Source: Flectonema sp. DT1601
Taxonomy: Eukaryota > Euglenozoa > Diplonemea > Diplonemida > Diplonemidae
DNA: 64,000 bases
Direction: 5' to 3'
NCBI GenBank assembly: GCA_964019425.1
Contig: OZ025805.1
Coordinates: forward strand, 186,001 to 250,000
Positions within the stretch are counted from its first letter, which is position 1. Every line of letters begins with the position of its first letter. Shown here one piece after another: positions 24,195-36,706 of this stretch. Below the pieces are notes generated by a model, which saw only the letters and a program-made list of their open reading frames with translations, ran no database searches and was not told where the DNA came from. The translations under genes were made by a program, and so were the position numbers.

Positions 24195-24539
24195 TGAAAT
24201 ACCAAGACACTTAAGATACCAGCAAGGACAGTGAGAGGTAGAATGAACTCTCCTCCTTGTGTCCGATCCTGATTATTTTTTGTTGAATTGGTAGTGTTAC
24301 CTCATTTTGCTACTCTCGTATCTGTGTTGTGTTAACTCATGTAAGTGATCTTAACTCCTGTTAAATAAAAAAAAAAAAATTTCAAAAAAAAGAAATTAAA
24401 AAAGAAGAATTTTCAAATGAAGTTATATCAACCCCTGCCACCCATTATGATCAATTCCGCTTGTTTTTTTTTTTTTTTTTTTCTTCTTTCTTTTCTTCAA
24501 ATATAAAAAAAAAAAATTAAAAAATATAAAAGATGAAAC
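24195..24539 (-). repeat. Junction module J (inverted copy of 37861-38175)
   Basis: The unique-looking sequence includes AAGACACTTAAGATACC and GTGTTAACTCATGTAAG. It matches, as reverse complement, the sequence that follows satellite A at 37861-38175. It ends one side of the inserted cassette and passes into inverted satellite A through A/T-rich sequence. Confidence 0.8.
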
Positions 24540-27500
24540 AATGTTATCATTGTTTTTTTTATCGATCGACTATGTCGATTACTTCCAGTTTTCCGTCCTG
24601 GTCAAGACGCTAAACTGATTGTTTTTTTTTTTTTTTAAAAAATTAATAAAAAGAATATAAAAAAAAAAAAAAAAAAAGAATAAACAATGTTATCATTGTT
24701 TTTTTTTTATCGTTCGACTTTGTCGACTAATTTCTATTTTCCGTTTCTTTTCTTTAAATAATAAATAAAAAGAATTTAAAATAAAAAAAAAGAATAAACA
24801 ATGTTATCATTGTTTTTTTATCGATCGACTATGTCGATTACTTTCTATTTTCCGTCCTGGTCAAGACGCTAAACTGATTGTTTTTTTTTTTCAAAATTAA
24901 TAAAAAAGAATATAAAAAAAAAAAAAAAAAAAAAAAGAATAAACAATGTTATCATTGTTTTTTTTTTATTGTTCGACTTTGTTGACTAATTTCTATTTTC
25001 CGTTTTTTTTCTTTAAAAAATAAATAAAAAGAATTTAAAATAAATAAAAAAGAATAAACAATGTTATCATTGTTTTTTTTATCGATCGACTATGTCGATC
25101 ACTTTCTATTTTCCGTCCTGGTCAAGACGCTAAACTGATTGTTTTTTTTTCAAAATTAATAAAAAAGAATAAAAAAAAAAAAAAAAAAAAAAAGAATAAA
25201 CAATGTTATCATTGTTTTTTTTATCGTTCGACTTTGTTGACTAATTTCTATTTTCCGTTTTTTTTCTTTAAAAAATAAATAAAAAGAATTTAAAATAAAA
25301 AAAAAGAATAAACAATGTTATCATTGTTTTTTTATCGATCGACTATGTCGATCACTTTCTATTTTCCGTCCTGGTCAAGACGCTAAACTGATTGTTTTTT
25401 TTTTCAAAATTAATAAAAAAGAATATAAAAAAAAAAAAAAAAAAAGAATAAACAATGTTATCATTGTTTTTTTTTTATCGTTCGACTTTGTCGACTAATT
25501 TCTATTTTCCGTTTCTTTTCTTTAAAGAATAAATAAAAAGAATTTAAAATAAAAAAAAAAAAATAAACAATGTTATCATTGTTTTTTTTATCGATCGACT
25601 ATGTCGATCACTTTCTATTTTCCGTCCTGGTCAAGACGCTAAACTGATTGTTTTTTTTTTTCAAAATTAATAAAAAAGAATATAAAAAAATACAAAAAAA
25701 AGAATAAACAATGTTATCATTGTTTTTTTTATCGTTCGACTTTGTCGACTAATTTCTATTTTCCGTTTTTTTTTTCTTTAAAAAATAAATAAAAAGAATT
25801 TAAAATAAAAAAAAAGAATAAACAATGTTATCATTGTTTTTTTATCGATCGACTATGTCGATCACTTTCTATTTTCCGTCCTGGTCAAGACGCTAAACTG
25901 ATTGTTTTTTTTTCAAAATTAATAAAAAAGAATATAAAAAAAAAAAAAAAAAAAGGAAAAACAATGTTATCATTGTTCTTTTTTATCGTTCGACTTTGTC
26001 GACTAATTTCTATTTTCCGTTTCTTTTCTTTAAAGAATAAATAAAAAGAATTTAAAATAAAAAAAAAGAATAAACAATGTTATCATTGTTTTTTTTTTAT
26101 CGATCGACTATGTCGATCACTTTCTATTTTCCGTCCTGGTCAAGACGCTAAACTGATTGTTTTTTTTTTCAAAATTAATAAAAAAGAATATAAAAAAATA
26201 CAAAAAAAAGAATAAACAATGTTATCATTGTTTTTTTTATCGTTCGACTTTGTCGACTAATTTCTATTTTCCGTTTTTTTTTTTCTTTAAAAAATAAATA
26301 AAAAGAATTTAAAATAAAAAAAAAGAATAAACAATGTTATCATTGTTTTTTTATCGATCGACTATGTCGATCACTTTCTATTTTCCGTCCTGGTCAAGAC
26401 GCTAAACTGATTGTTTTTTTTTTCAAAATTAATAAAAAAGAATATAAAAAAATACAAAAAAAAGAATAAACAATGTTATCATTGTTTTTTTTATCGTTCG
26501 ACTTTGTCGACTAATTTCTATTTTCCGTTTTTTTTTTTCTTTAAAAAATAAATAAAAAGAATTTAAAATAAAAAAAAAGAATAAACAATGTTATCATTGT
26601 TTTTTTATCGATCGACTATGTCGATCACTTTCTATTTTCCGTCCTGGTCAAGACGCTAAACTGATTGTTTTTTTTTCAAAATTAATAAAAAAGAATATAA
26701 AAAAAAAAAAAAAAAAAAAGGAAAAACAATGTTATCATTGTTCTTTTTTATCGTTCGACTTTGTCGACTAATTTCTATTTTCCGTTTCTTTTCTTTAAAG
26801 AATTAATAAAAAGAATTTAAAATAAAAAAAAAGAATAAACAATGTTATCATTGTTTTTTTTTATCGATCGACTATGTCGATCACTTTCTATTTTCCGTCC
26901 TGGTCAAGACGCTAAACTGATTGTTTTTTTTTTCAAAATTAATAAAAAAGAATATAAAAAAATACAAAAAAAAGAATAAACAATGTTATCATTGTTTTTT
27001 TTATCGTTCGACTTTGTCGACTAATTTCTATTTTCCGTTTTTTTTTTTCTTTAAAAAATAAATAAAAAGAATTTAAAATAAAAAAAAAGAATAAACAATG
27101 TTATCATTGTTTTTTTATCGATCGACTATGTCGATCACTTTCTATTTTCCGTCCTGGTCAAGACGCTAAACTGATTGTTTTTTTTTTTTCAAAATTAATA
27201 AAAAAGAATATTAAAAAAAATACAAAAAAAAAAAGAATAAACAATGTTATCATTGTTTTTTTTTTTATCGTTCGACTTTGTTGACTAATTTCTATTTTCC
27301 GTTTTTTTTCTTTAAAAAATGAATAAAAAGAATTTAAAATAAAAAAAAGAATAAACAATGTTATCATTGTTTTTTTTATCGATCGACTATGTCGATTACT
27401 TTCTATTTTCCGTCCTGGTCAAGACGCTAAACTGATTGTTTTTTTCTTCAAAATAAAAAAAAAATATTAAAAAAAAAAAAAATATAAAAAAAAAAGAATA

Positions 27501-28160
27501 AACAATGTTATCATTGTTTTTTTTTTTATCGTTCGACTTTGTTGACTAATTTCTATTTTCCGTTTTTTTCTTTAAAAATAAATAAAAAGAATTTAAAAAA
27601 AAAAAAAAAAAAAAAGAATAAACAATGTTATCATTGTTTTTTTTGTCGATCGACTATGTCGATTACTTTCTATTTTCCGTCCTGGTCAAGACGCTAAACT
27701 GATTGTTTTTTTTTTCAAAATAAATAAAAAGAATTTAAAAAAAAAAAAAAAAAAAAAGAATAAACAATGTTATCATTGTTTTTTATCGATCGACTATGTC
27801 GATCACTTTCAATTTTCCGTCCTGGTCAGGACGCTAAACTGATTGTTTTTTCTTTATAAATAAATGAAAAGAATAAAAAAAAAAAAAAAAAAAAAAAAAG
27901 GAATAAACAATGTTATCATTGTTTTTTTTTTTATCGATCGACTATGTCGATTACTTTCTATTTTCCGTCCTGGTCAAGACGCTAAACTGATTGTTTTTTC
28001 TTTAAAATAATTAAAAGGATTTAAAAAAAAAAAAAAAAAAAAAAAAAGAATAAACAATGTTATCATTGTTTTTTTTCTATCGATCGACTATGTCGATTAA
28101 TTTCTATTTTCCGTCCTGATCGAGACGCTAAACTGATTGTTTCCTTTTTTTAAATAATAA
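24540..28160 (-). repeat. Satellite A, inverted array
   Basis: The same a and b monomers appear as reverse complement (for example TTTCTATTTTCCGTCCTGG and AACAATGTTATCATTGTT). There is no tRNA-bearing spacer in this array. Toward 27.6-28.1 kb the monomers are all a-type, mirroring the a-only start at 6061, so the array keeps a polarity relative to T. Confidence 0.9.
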
Positions 28161-28593
28161 ATAAAAAAAAAAAAAAAAAAAAAAAAAGAGCATCTCCCTG
28201 CTATCCTCATATCCCCACAATAATATTATACCTTTTCATTTTCTCTTTCCTTTTCTGGTCTTTTTTTTTTTCTTTTTTTCCTTTTTCATACAAAGTTTTT
28301 TATTTATATTTATATTTTTTTTTTTTTTTTTTTTTCATGTTTGATTATTTCCTCTTCATATTTTTTTTTTTTTCTATTCTTTCTTTTTTTTTTTTTTTTT
28401 TTTCTCTGCCTCTCTCTCAATTCTGTTCGTTTCTTTGAAACGAAAATTCATTTCAATATTATTCCTTGGTCAGCAACCATCATTGTCGCCCTTTGGGCCT
28501 GTTAAAAAAAAATAAAAATAAAAAGAAAGTTTACATCGGGAATAGGGCAGGAGCCAAAAGCTCCCAGTCCGTTACTTCCCACTTATCGAAATT
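28161..28593 (-). repeat. Module T, inverted, without the MITE
   Basis: The module runs from GAGCATCTCCCTGC next to the A array to TTATCGAAATTC at the B junction. It provides an uninterrupted version of the site that holds the MITE at 5140-5916. Confidence 0.85.
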
Positions 28594-30043
28594 CGCAACT
28601 GATCTTCAATTTTATGTTGTTTGTTAGCTGCTGGTGTATCTAGATTATGTGTTGATACTTGCATTTTTTTTATTTGTAATCTTCTATTACAATTCTCTTT
28701 CTGTTCTGGTCTGTTACTTCATTTGTCTTGTTTAACTTCAGTTATATCCATTTTACTTTTTATTGTTTCCCATCTACTTTTTATTTTCTATTAGTTCTGG
28801 TCAGAAACTCCTGGGCAGCAAGAAGGAAAGCAGTTTAGTACTTCTGGGTGTTTGGCATCACCCCCCATAGTGAGCAAGTACAACAGGTAGCATTGGTAGT
28901 CTGTTGATCCTGAGTGATCCCAGCTACAGTTTTGTTTTTCTTTCTTTTTTTTAGAAGAAGATCAGGACATCCAAGCACTGCTGGATAGTTGCTGAATGCA
29001 GGGCCTGCCTGTGGCATTATAATAACAGGCTAAGTCATTTGTAGTTCATAGTTTACCTTTGATTTTATAACTTCACACAGGGTACTATGAACGATGAGAG
29101 ATCCAGTGGGATCACTCAGGGTCTAGTAGAGACCACCAATGTTGTGCGTTGATAGGCAAGGTGACCAACCTTGACATTCTTTCTTTTCTCTCCTGTTGTG
29201 ACAAACACAAAATACACACACAGCTTACAGTGTGTTCTTTGTGTATGTTTTCTTCGGGTGTGAGTAGTTTTTTTGTTCTTGCTCTTCAGGGAGGGCCTTA
29301 GCCAAAAGCTAACAGTCCAAATCTCACCTGGAAATTCAACTCATATTAGAAACTAGGAAACTAGGTTAACACTTAGTTAAAATTAAGACCGGTTAGTCAG
29401 TTTAAGGTCTTGTCTAGGACCAACATTCTTGTTTAACTTCAGTTATATTCATTTTACTTTTTATTGTTTCCCATCTGTTTTTATTTTCTATTAGTTCTGG
29501 TCAGAAACCCCTGGGCAGCAAGAAGGAAAGCAGTTTAGTACTTCTGGGTGTTTGGCATCACCCCCCATAGTGAGCAAGTACAACAGGTAGCATTGGTAGT
29601 CTGTTGATCCTGAGTGATCCCAGCTACAGTTTTGTTTTTCTTTCTTTTTTTTAGAAGAAGATCAGGACATTCAAGCACTGCTGGATAGTTGCTGAATGCA
29701 GGGCCTGCCTGTGGCATTATAATAACAGGCTAAGTCATTTGTAGTTCATAGTTTACCTTAGATTTTATAACTTCACATAGGGTACTATGAACGATGAGAG
29801 ATCCAGTGGGATCACTCAGGGTCTAGTAGAGACCACCAATGTTGTGCGTTGATAGGCAAGGTGACCAACCTTGACATTCTTTCTTTTCTCTCCTGTTGTG
29901 ACAAACACAAAATACACACACAGCTTACAGTGTGTTCTTTGTGTATGTTTTCTTCAGGTGTGAGTAGTTTTTTTGTTCTTGCTCTTCAGGGAGGGCCTTA
30001 GCCAAAAGCTAACAGTCCAAATCTCACCTGGTAAACTCAACTC
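28594..30043 (-). repeat. Satellite B, block 2, right part
   Basis: B resumes with GCAACTGATCTTC, the sequence that normally follows the 24194 breakpoint with about one base missing, and ends GGTAAACTCAACTC. Removing 24195-28593 leaves 3422 bp, matching block 3 in length. Confidence 0.85.
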
Positions 30044-33000
30044 TATTAATTTTGAAAAAAAAACAATCAGTTTAGCGTCTTGACCAGGACGGAAAATAGA
30101 AAGTGATCGACATAGTCGATCGATAAAAAAACAATGATAACATTGTTTATTCTTTTTTTTTATTTTAAATTCTTTTTATTTATTTTTTAAAGAAAAAAAA
30201 CGGAAAATAGAAATTAGTCAACAAAGTCGAACAATAAAAAAAAACAATGATAACATTGTTTATTCTTTTTTTTTTTTTTTTTTTTTTATATTCTTTTTTA
30301 TTAATTTTGAAAAAAAAAAACAATCAGTTTAGCGTCTTGACCAGGACGGAAAATAGAAAGTAATCGACATAGTCGATCGATAAAAAAACAATGATAACAT
30401 TGTTTATTCTTTTTTTTTATTTTAAATTCTTTTTATTTATTTTTTAAAGAAAAGAAACGGAAAATAGAAATTAGTCGACAAAGTCGAACGATAAAAAAAA
30501 ACAATGATAACATTGTTTATTCTTTTTTTTTTTGTATTTTTTTTAATATTCTTTTTTATTAATTTTGAAAAAAAAAACAATCAGTTTAGCGTCCTGACCA
30601 GGACGGAAAATAGAAAGTGATCGACATAGTCGATCGATAAAAAAACAATGATAACATTGTTTATTCTTTTTTTTTTATTTTAAATTCTTTTTATTTATTT
30701 TTTAAAGAAAAAAAAAAAAAAAAAACGGAGAATAGAAATTAGTCGACAAAGTCGAACGATAAAAAAAAACAATGATAACATTGTTTTTCCTTTTTTTTTT
30801 TTTTTTTTATATTCTTTTTTATTAATTTTGAAAAAAAAAAACAATCAGTTTAGCGTCTTGACCAGGACGGAAAATAGAAAGTGATCGACATAGTCGATCG
30901 ATAAAAAAAAACAATGATAACATTGTTTATTCTTTTTTTTTATTTTAAATTCTTTTTATTTATTTTTTAAAGAAAAGAAACGGAAAATAGAAATTAGTCG
31001 ACAAAGTCGAACGATAAAAAAAAACAATGATAACATTGTTTATTCTTTTTTTTTTTGTATTTTTTTTAATATTCTTTTTTATTAATTTTGAAAAAAAAAA
31101 CAATCAGTTTAGCGTCCTGACCAGGACGGAAAATAGAAAGTGATCGACATAGTCGATCGATAAAAAAACAATGATAACATTGTTTATTCTTTTTTTTTTA
31201 TTTTAAATTCTTTTTATTTATTTTTTAAAGAAAAAAAAAAAAAAAAAAACGGAGAATAGAAATTAGTCGACAAAGTCGAACGATAAAAAAAAACAATGAT
31301 AACATTGTTTTTCCTTTTTTTTTTTTTTTTTTTATATTCTTTTTTATTAATTTTGAAAAAAAAAAAAAACAATCAGTTTAGCGTCTTGACCAGGACGGAA
31401 AATAGAAAGTGATCGACATAGTCGATCGATAAAAAAACAATGATAACATTGTTTATTCTTTTTTTTTATTTTAAATTCTTTTTATTTATTCTTTAAAGAA
31501 AAGAACGGAAAATAGAAATTAGTCGACAAAGTCGAACGATAAAAAAAAAAACAATGGTAACATTGTTTATTCTTTTTTTTTTTTTTTTTTTTATATTCTT
31601 TTTTATTAATTTTGAAAAAAAAACAATCAGTTTAGCGTCTTGACCAGGACGGAAAATAGAAAGGAATAATCATCATCGTCCATATTGTGTAATTAAGACT
31701 GAATAAACAAAGGGATAATAAAATTATAGTGAATCAATGAAATAAAACATAAACTACTGACGTCGGGGTAATGTTGCATCTTCAAGAGGTCAGAAACCCA
31801 AGACTTTGAAAAGCACCGAGGTAAGAGCGGTGCAACAAGCCAAAAACAACAGGTATACAATAAACGAACCTCAAGAAGAAACACCCAGGGTGGGATGGGT
31901 GGGAAATTCTTTTGTTTTAATATAAACAGAAAGAAGAGCAAAATTTGCTAAGGAAAGGAATTAAAATATAAGTTAAAAGTGTACCGATAAACTATAACGT
32001 CTCAAACACAGCGCTAACCAGTGCAACGAGAGCTAATAAATTCGATAAGCCACTGCTGAACCAACATCTTAGGTGCAGAGTGCATTTTAGATAAGGAAGG
32101 ACATTTTTCATTTTCCGTTCCGCTAGGACAGAAAAGTAATAAGTATAAAATATTTTTCGACGTACCAGAGCCTGCATAGCCGAGTGGTTATGGTCGTCGA
32201 CCTTAAATCGCTTACGTAGCCGTGGTCGGGGGTTCGATTCCTGGTCACGGCAGATTTTTTGGTATTTTTAACCAGAAAATTTTAAAGTAAAAACAAGTAA
32301 GAAAAAGAGCACAAAAGTGGACTTGGTGATCATTCCCTGAGTAAACTAAGATGATCGACATAGTCGATCGATAAAAAAACAATGATAACATTGTTTATTC
32401 TTTTTTTTTATTTTAAATTCTTTTTATTTATTCTTTAAAGAAAAGAAACGGAAAATAGAAATTAGTCGACAAAGTCGAACGATAAAAAAAAAACAATGAT
32501 AACATTGTTTATTCTTTTTTTTTATTTTAAATTCTTTTTATTTATTTTTTAAAGAAAAAAAACGGAAAATAGAAATTAGTCAACAAAGTCGAACAATAAA
32601 AAAAACAATGATAACATTGTTTATTCTTTTTTTTTTTTTTTTTTTTTTTTTTATATTCTTTTTTATTAATTTTGAAAAAAAAAACAATCAGTTTAGCGTC
32701 TTGACCAGGACGGAAAATAGAAAGTGATCGACATAGTCGATCGATAAAAAAACAATGATAACATTGTTTATTCTTTTTTTTTATTTTAAATTCTTTTTAT
32801 TTATTCTTTAAAGAAAAGAAACGGAAAATAGAAATTAGTCGACAAAGTCGAACGATAAAAAAAAAACAATGATAACATTGTTTATTCTTTTTTTTATTTT
32901 AAATTCTTTTTATTTATTCTTTAAAGAAAAGAAACGGAAAATAGAAATTAGTCGACAAAGTCGAACGATAAAAAAAAAACAATGATAACATTGTTTATTC

Positions 33001-33284
33001 TTTTTTTTGTATTTTTTTATATTCTTTTTTATTAATTTTGAAAAAAAAAAACAATCAGTTTAGCGTCTTGACCAGGACGGAAAATAGAAAGTGATCGACA
33101 TAGTCGATCGATAAAAAAACAATGATAACATTGTTTATTCTTTTTTTTTATTTTAAATTCTTTTTATTTATTCTTTAAAGAAAAGAAACGGAAAATAGAA
33201 ATTAGTCGACAAAGTCGAACCATAAAAAAAAAAACAATGATAACATTGTTTATTCTTTTTTTTTTTTTTTTTTTATTCTTTTTT
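30044..33284 (+). repeat. Satellite A, block 3
   Basis: The layout matches block 2, with the unique spacer at about 31662-32350. It is roughly 230 bp longer than block 2, about one extra a/b dimer, with an added b-type monomer near 32890-33000. This suggests monomer gain or loss after block duplication. Confidence 0.85.
32170..32252 (+). tRNA. tRNA-like pol III unit, copy 3
   Basis: The sequence is identical by eye to the copies at 8765 and 21335, lying 10835 bp beyond the second. The reservations are the same. Confidence 0.45.
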
Positions 33285-36200
33285 CAGTTATATTCATTTT
33301 ACTTTTTATTGTTTCCCATCTGTTTTTATTTTCTATTAGTTCTGGTCAGAAACCCCTGGGCAGCAAGAAGGAAAGCAGTTTAGTACTTCTGGGTGTTTGG
33401 CATCACCCCCCATAGTGAGCAAGTACAACAGGTAGCATTGGTAGTCTGTTGATCCTGAGTGATCCCAGCTACAGTTTTGTTTTTCTTTCTTTTTTTTAGA
33501 AGAAGATCAGGACATTCAAGCACTGCTGGATAGTTGCTGAATGCAGGGCCTGCCTGTGGCATTATAATAACAGGCTAAGTCATTTGTAGTTCATAGTTTA
33601 CCTTAGATTTTATAACTTCACATAGGGTACTATGAACGATGAGAGATCCAGTGGGATCACTCAGGGTCTAGTAGAGACCACCAATGTTGTGCGTTGATAG
33701 GCAAGGTGACCAACCTTGACATTCTTTCTTTTCTCTCCTGTTGTGACAAACACAAAATACACACACAGCTTACAGTGTGTTCTTTGTGTATGTTTTCTTC
33801 AGGTGTGAGTAGTTTTTTTGTTCTTGCTCTTCAGGGAGGGCCTTAGCCAAAAGCTAACAGTCCAAATCTCACCTGGTAAACTCAACTCAGTCTTTGTCAG
33901 TATTGGCATCAAACCTGTAATGGTTACATTAACTACCATTTCAACAGGTTATTTACTGAAATATTTGTTCTAAAAGTTGCTAAGTATCTCTCACTTAGAA
34001 ATTTTTTTTATTTTTTTATTTTCAGCTCAATTAGCTACAAAGTGTTTCTACTAAGTGTTTCTCACTTAGATTTTTTTTTTGCTTTTCAGCTCCTTAAAAG
34101 CTGCTAAGTATTTCTGCTAAGTGTTTCTCACTTAGAATCTTATTGTTATGTTCGTTTTCTATCCCTTCTCCTATCCCTTTTGTTCAAAAAAAGCGGGAGG
34201 AAATTCTCTCATTCATGCTAAGATGCACTCTGAACTTTGATTTTTTGATCTGAGTGTGAGGGAATGACCTGTTAGTGCATTGGGCATAAGCTGGGCTGCA
34301 GTTTAGATGTCTTAGGTGTTAATAAGGGGTTCCTCTTAGCATTTTTCTTTGTTACCACCTTATGATTTTCTTGAAGGAAAAAAAATAGAAGTCATAATGG
34401 TGCTTCCCTCTGGAAGGGTTGTAAGCCATGGTGTCCAACTAAATTAAAGGACAAGTCTGGGATAATCCCTGCCAGAGGGGCGAGTATTCTACCATGGTTG
34501 AAATACTCTGGCAACTGATCTTCAATTTTATGTTGTTTGTTAGCTGCTGGTGTATCTCGATCATGTGTTGATACTTGCATTTTTTTTTTGTAATCTTTTA
34601 CTACAATAACTCTTGCAATTATCTTTTCTTTTTTATTCTCTATCTGTTCTGGTCTGTTTCTTCATTTTTTTACATTAATAATTACATTTTGTTCAAAAAG
34701 AAAAAAAAAGAAAAAAGATTAAAAAATTTCTAAGTATTTCTCACTTAGAAATTTTTTATTTTTTTATTTTCAGCTTAATTAGCTACAAATTGTTTCTACT
34801 AAGTGTTTCTCACTTAGATTTTTTTTTGGCTTTTCAGCTCCTTAAAAGCTGCTAAGTGTTTCTGCTAAGTGTTTCTCACTTAGAATTTTATTTTTATGTT
34901 CGTTTTCTATCCCTTCTCCTATCCCTTTTGTTCAAAATAAGCGGGAGGAAATTCTCTCATTCACGCTAAGATGCACTCTGAACTTTGATTTTTTGATCTG
35001 AGTGTGAGGGAATGACCTGTTAGTGCATTGGGCATAGGCTGGGCTGCAGTTTAGATGTCTTAGGTGTTAATAGGGGGTTCCTCTTAGCATTTTTCTTTGT
35101 TCCCACCTTATGATTTTCTTGAAGAAAAAAAATAGAAGTCATAATGGTGCTTCCCTCTGGAAGGGTTGTAAGCCATGGTGTCCAACTAAATTAAAGGACA
35201 AGTCTGGGATAATCCCTGCCAGAGGGGCGAGTATTCTACCATGGTTGAAATACTCTGGCAACTGATCTTCAATTTTATGTTGTTTGTTAGCTGCTGGTGT
35301 ATCTAGATTATGTGTTGATACTTGCATTTTTTTTATTTGTAATCTTCTATTACAATTCTCTTTCTGTTCTGGTCTGTTACTTCATTTGTCTTGTTTAACT
35401 TCAGTTATATCCATTTTACTTTTTATTGTTTCCCATCTACTTTTTATTTTCTATTAGTTCTGGTCAGAAACTCCTGGGCAGCAAGAAGGAAAGCAGTTTA
35501 GTACTTCTGGGTGTTTGGCATCACCCCCCATAGTGAGCAAGTACAACAGGTAGCATTGGTAGTCTGTTGATCCTGAGTGATCCCAGCTACAGTTTTGTTT
35601 TTCTTTCTTTTTTTTAGAAGAAGATCAGGACATCCAAGCACTGCTGGATAGTTGCTGAATGCAGGGCCTGCCTGTGGCATTATAATAACAGGCTAAGTCA
35701 TTTGTAGTTCATAGTTTACCTTTGATTTTATAACTTCACACAGGGTACTATGAACGATGAGAGATCCAGTGGGATCACTCAGGGTCTAGTAGAGACCACC
35801 AATGTTGTGCGTTGATAGGCAAGGTGACCAACCTTGACATTCTTTCTTTTCTCTCCTGTTGTGACAAACACAAAATACACACACAGCTTACAGTGTGTTC
35901 TTTGTGTATGTTTTCTTCGGGTGTGAGTAGTTTTTTTGTTCTTGCTCTTCAGGGAGGGCCTTAGCCAAAAGCTAACAGTCCAAATCTCACCTGGAAATTC
36001 AACTCATATTAGAAACTAGGAAACTAGGTTAACACTTAGTTAAAATTAAGACCGGTTAGTCAGTTTAAGGTCTTGTCTAGGACCAACATTCTTGTTTAAC
36101 TTCAGTTATATTCATTTTACTTTTTATTGTTTCCCATCTGTTTTTATTTTCTATTAGTTCTGGTCAGAAACCCCTGGGCAGCAAGAAGGAAAGCAGTTTA

Positions 36201-36706
36201 GTACTTCTGGGTGTTTGGCATCACCCCCCATAGTGAGCAAGTACAACAGGTAGCATTGGTAGTCTGTTGATCCTGAGTGATCCCAGCTACAGTTTTGTTT
36301 TTCTTTCTTTTTTTTAGAAGAAGATCAGGACATTCAAGCACTGCTGGATAGTTGCTGAATGCAGGGCCTGCCTGTGGCATTATAATAACAGGCTAAGTCA
36401 TTTGTAGTTCATAGTTTACCTTAGATTTTATAACTTCACATAGGGTACTATGAACGATGAGAGATCCAGTGGGATCACTCAGGGTCTAGTAGAGACCACC
36501 AATGTTGTGCGTTGATAGGCAAGGTGACCAACCTTGACATTCTTTCTTTTCTCTCCTGTTGTGACAAACACAAAATACACACACAGCTTACAGTGTGTTC
36601 TTTGTGTATGTTTTCTTCAGGTGTGAGTAGTTTTTTTGTTCTTGCTCTTCAGGGAGGGCCTTAGCCAAAAGCTAACAGTCCAAATCTCACCTGGTAAACT
36701 CAACTC
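33285..36706 (-). repeat. Satellite B, block 3 (basic 3422-bp form)
   Basis: This is the simplest B block, with the same two junctions to A as the other blocks. It begins and ends with a direct repeat of about 600 bp (about 33285-33888 and 36105-36706). The outline resembles a composite element with terminal direct repeats, but no coding domains lie inside. Confidence 0.85.

Noticed and set aside
6061-28160. CRISPR-like appearance of satellite A
   Set aside because: Repeats and spacers are both conserved, spacers are homopolymer runs, the DNA is eukaryotic and no cas genes are present.
2892-36380. Open frames of 60-95 codons conserved in every B unit
   Set aside because: The copies are nearly identical in all positions, so open frames are kept by recent duplication alone. 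No family resemblance, and changes between variants show no coding bias by eye.
9767-36706. Whole array as a simple assembly artefact
   Set aside because: Blocks differ in specific ways (T insertion, inverted cassette, 741/747 variants, one extra dimer) that collapse or false duplication would not make. Read support is still needed.
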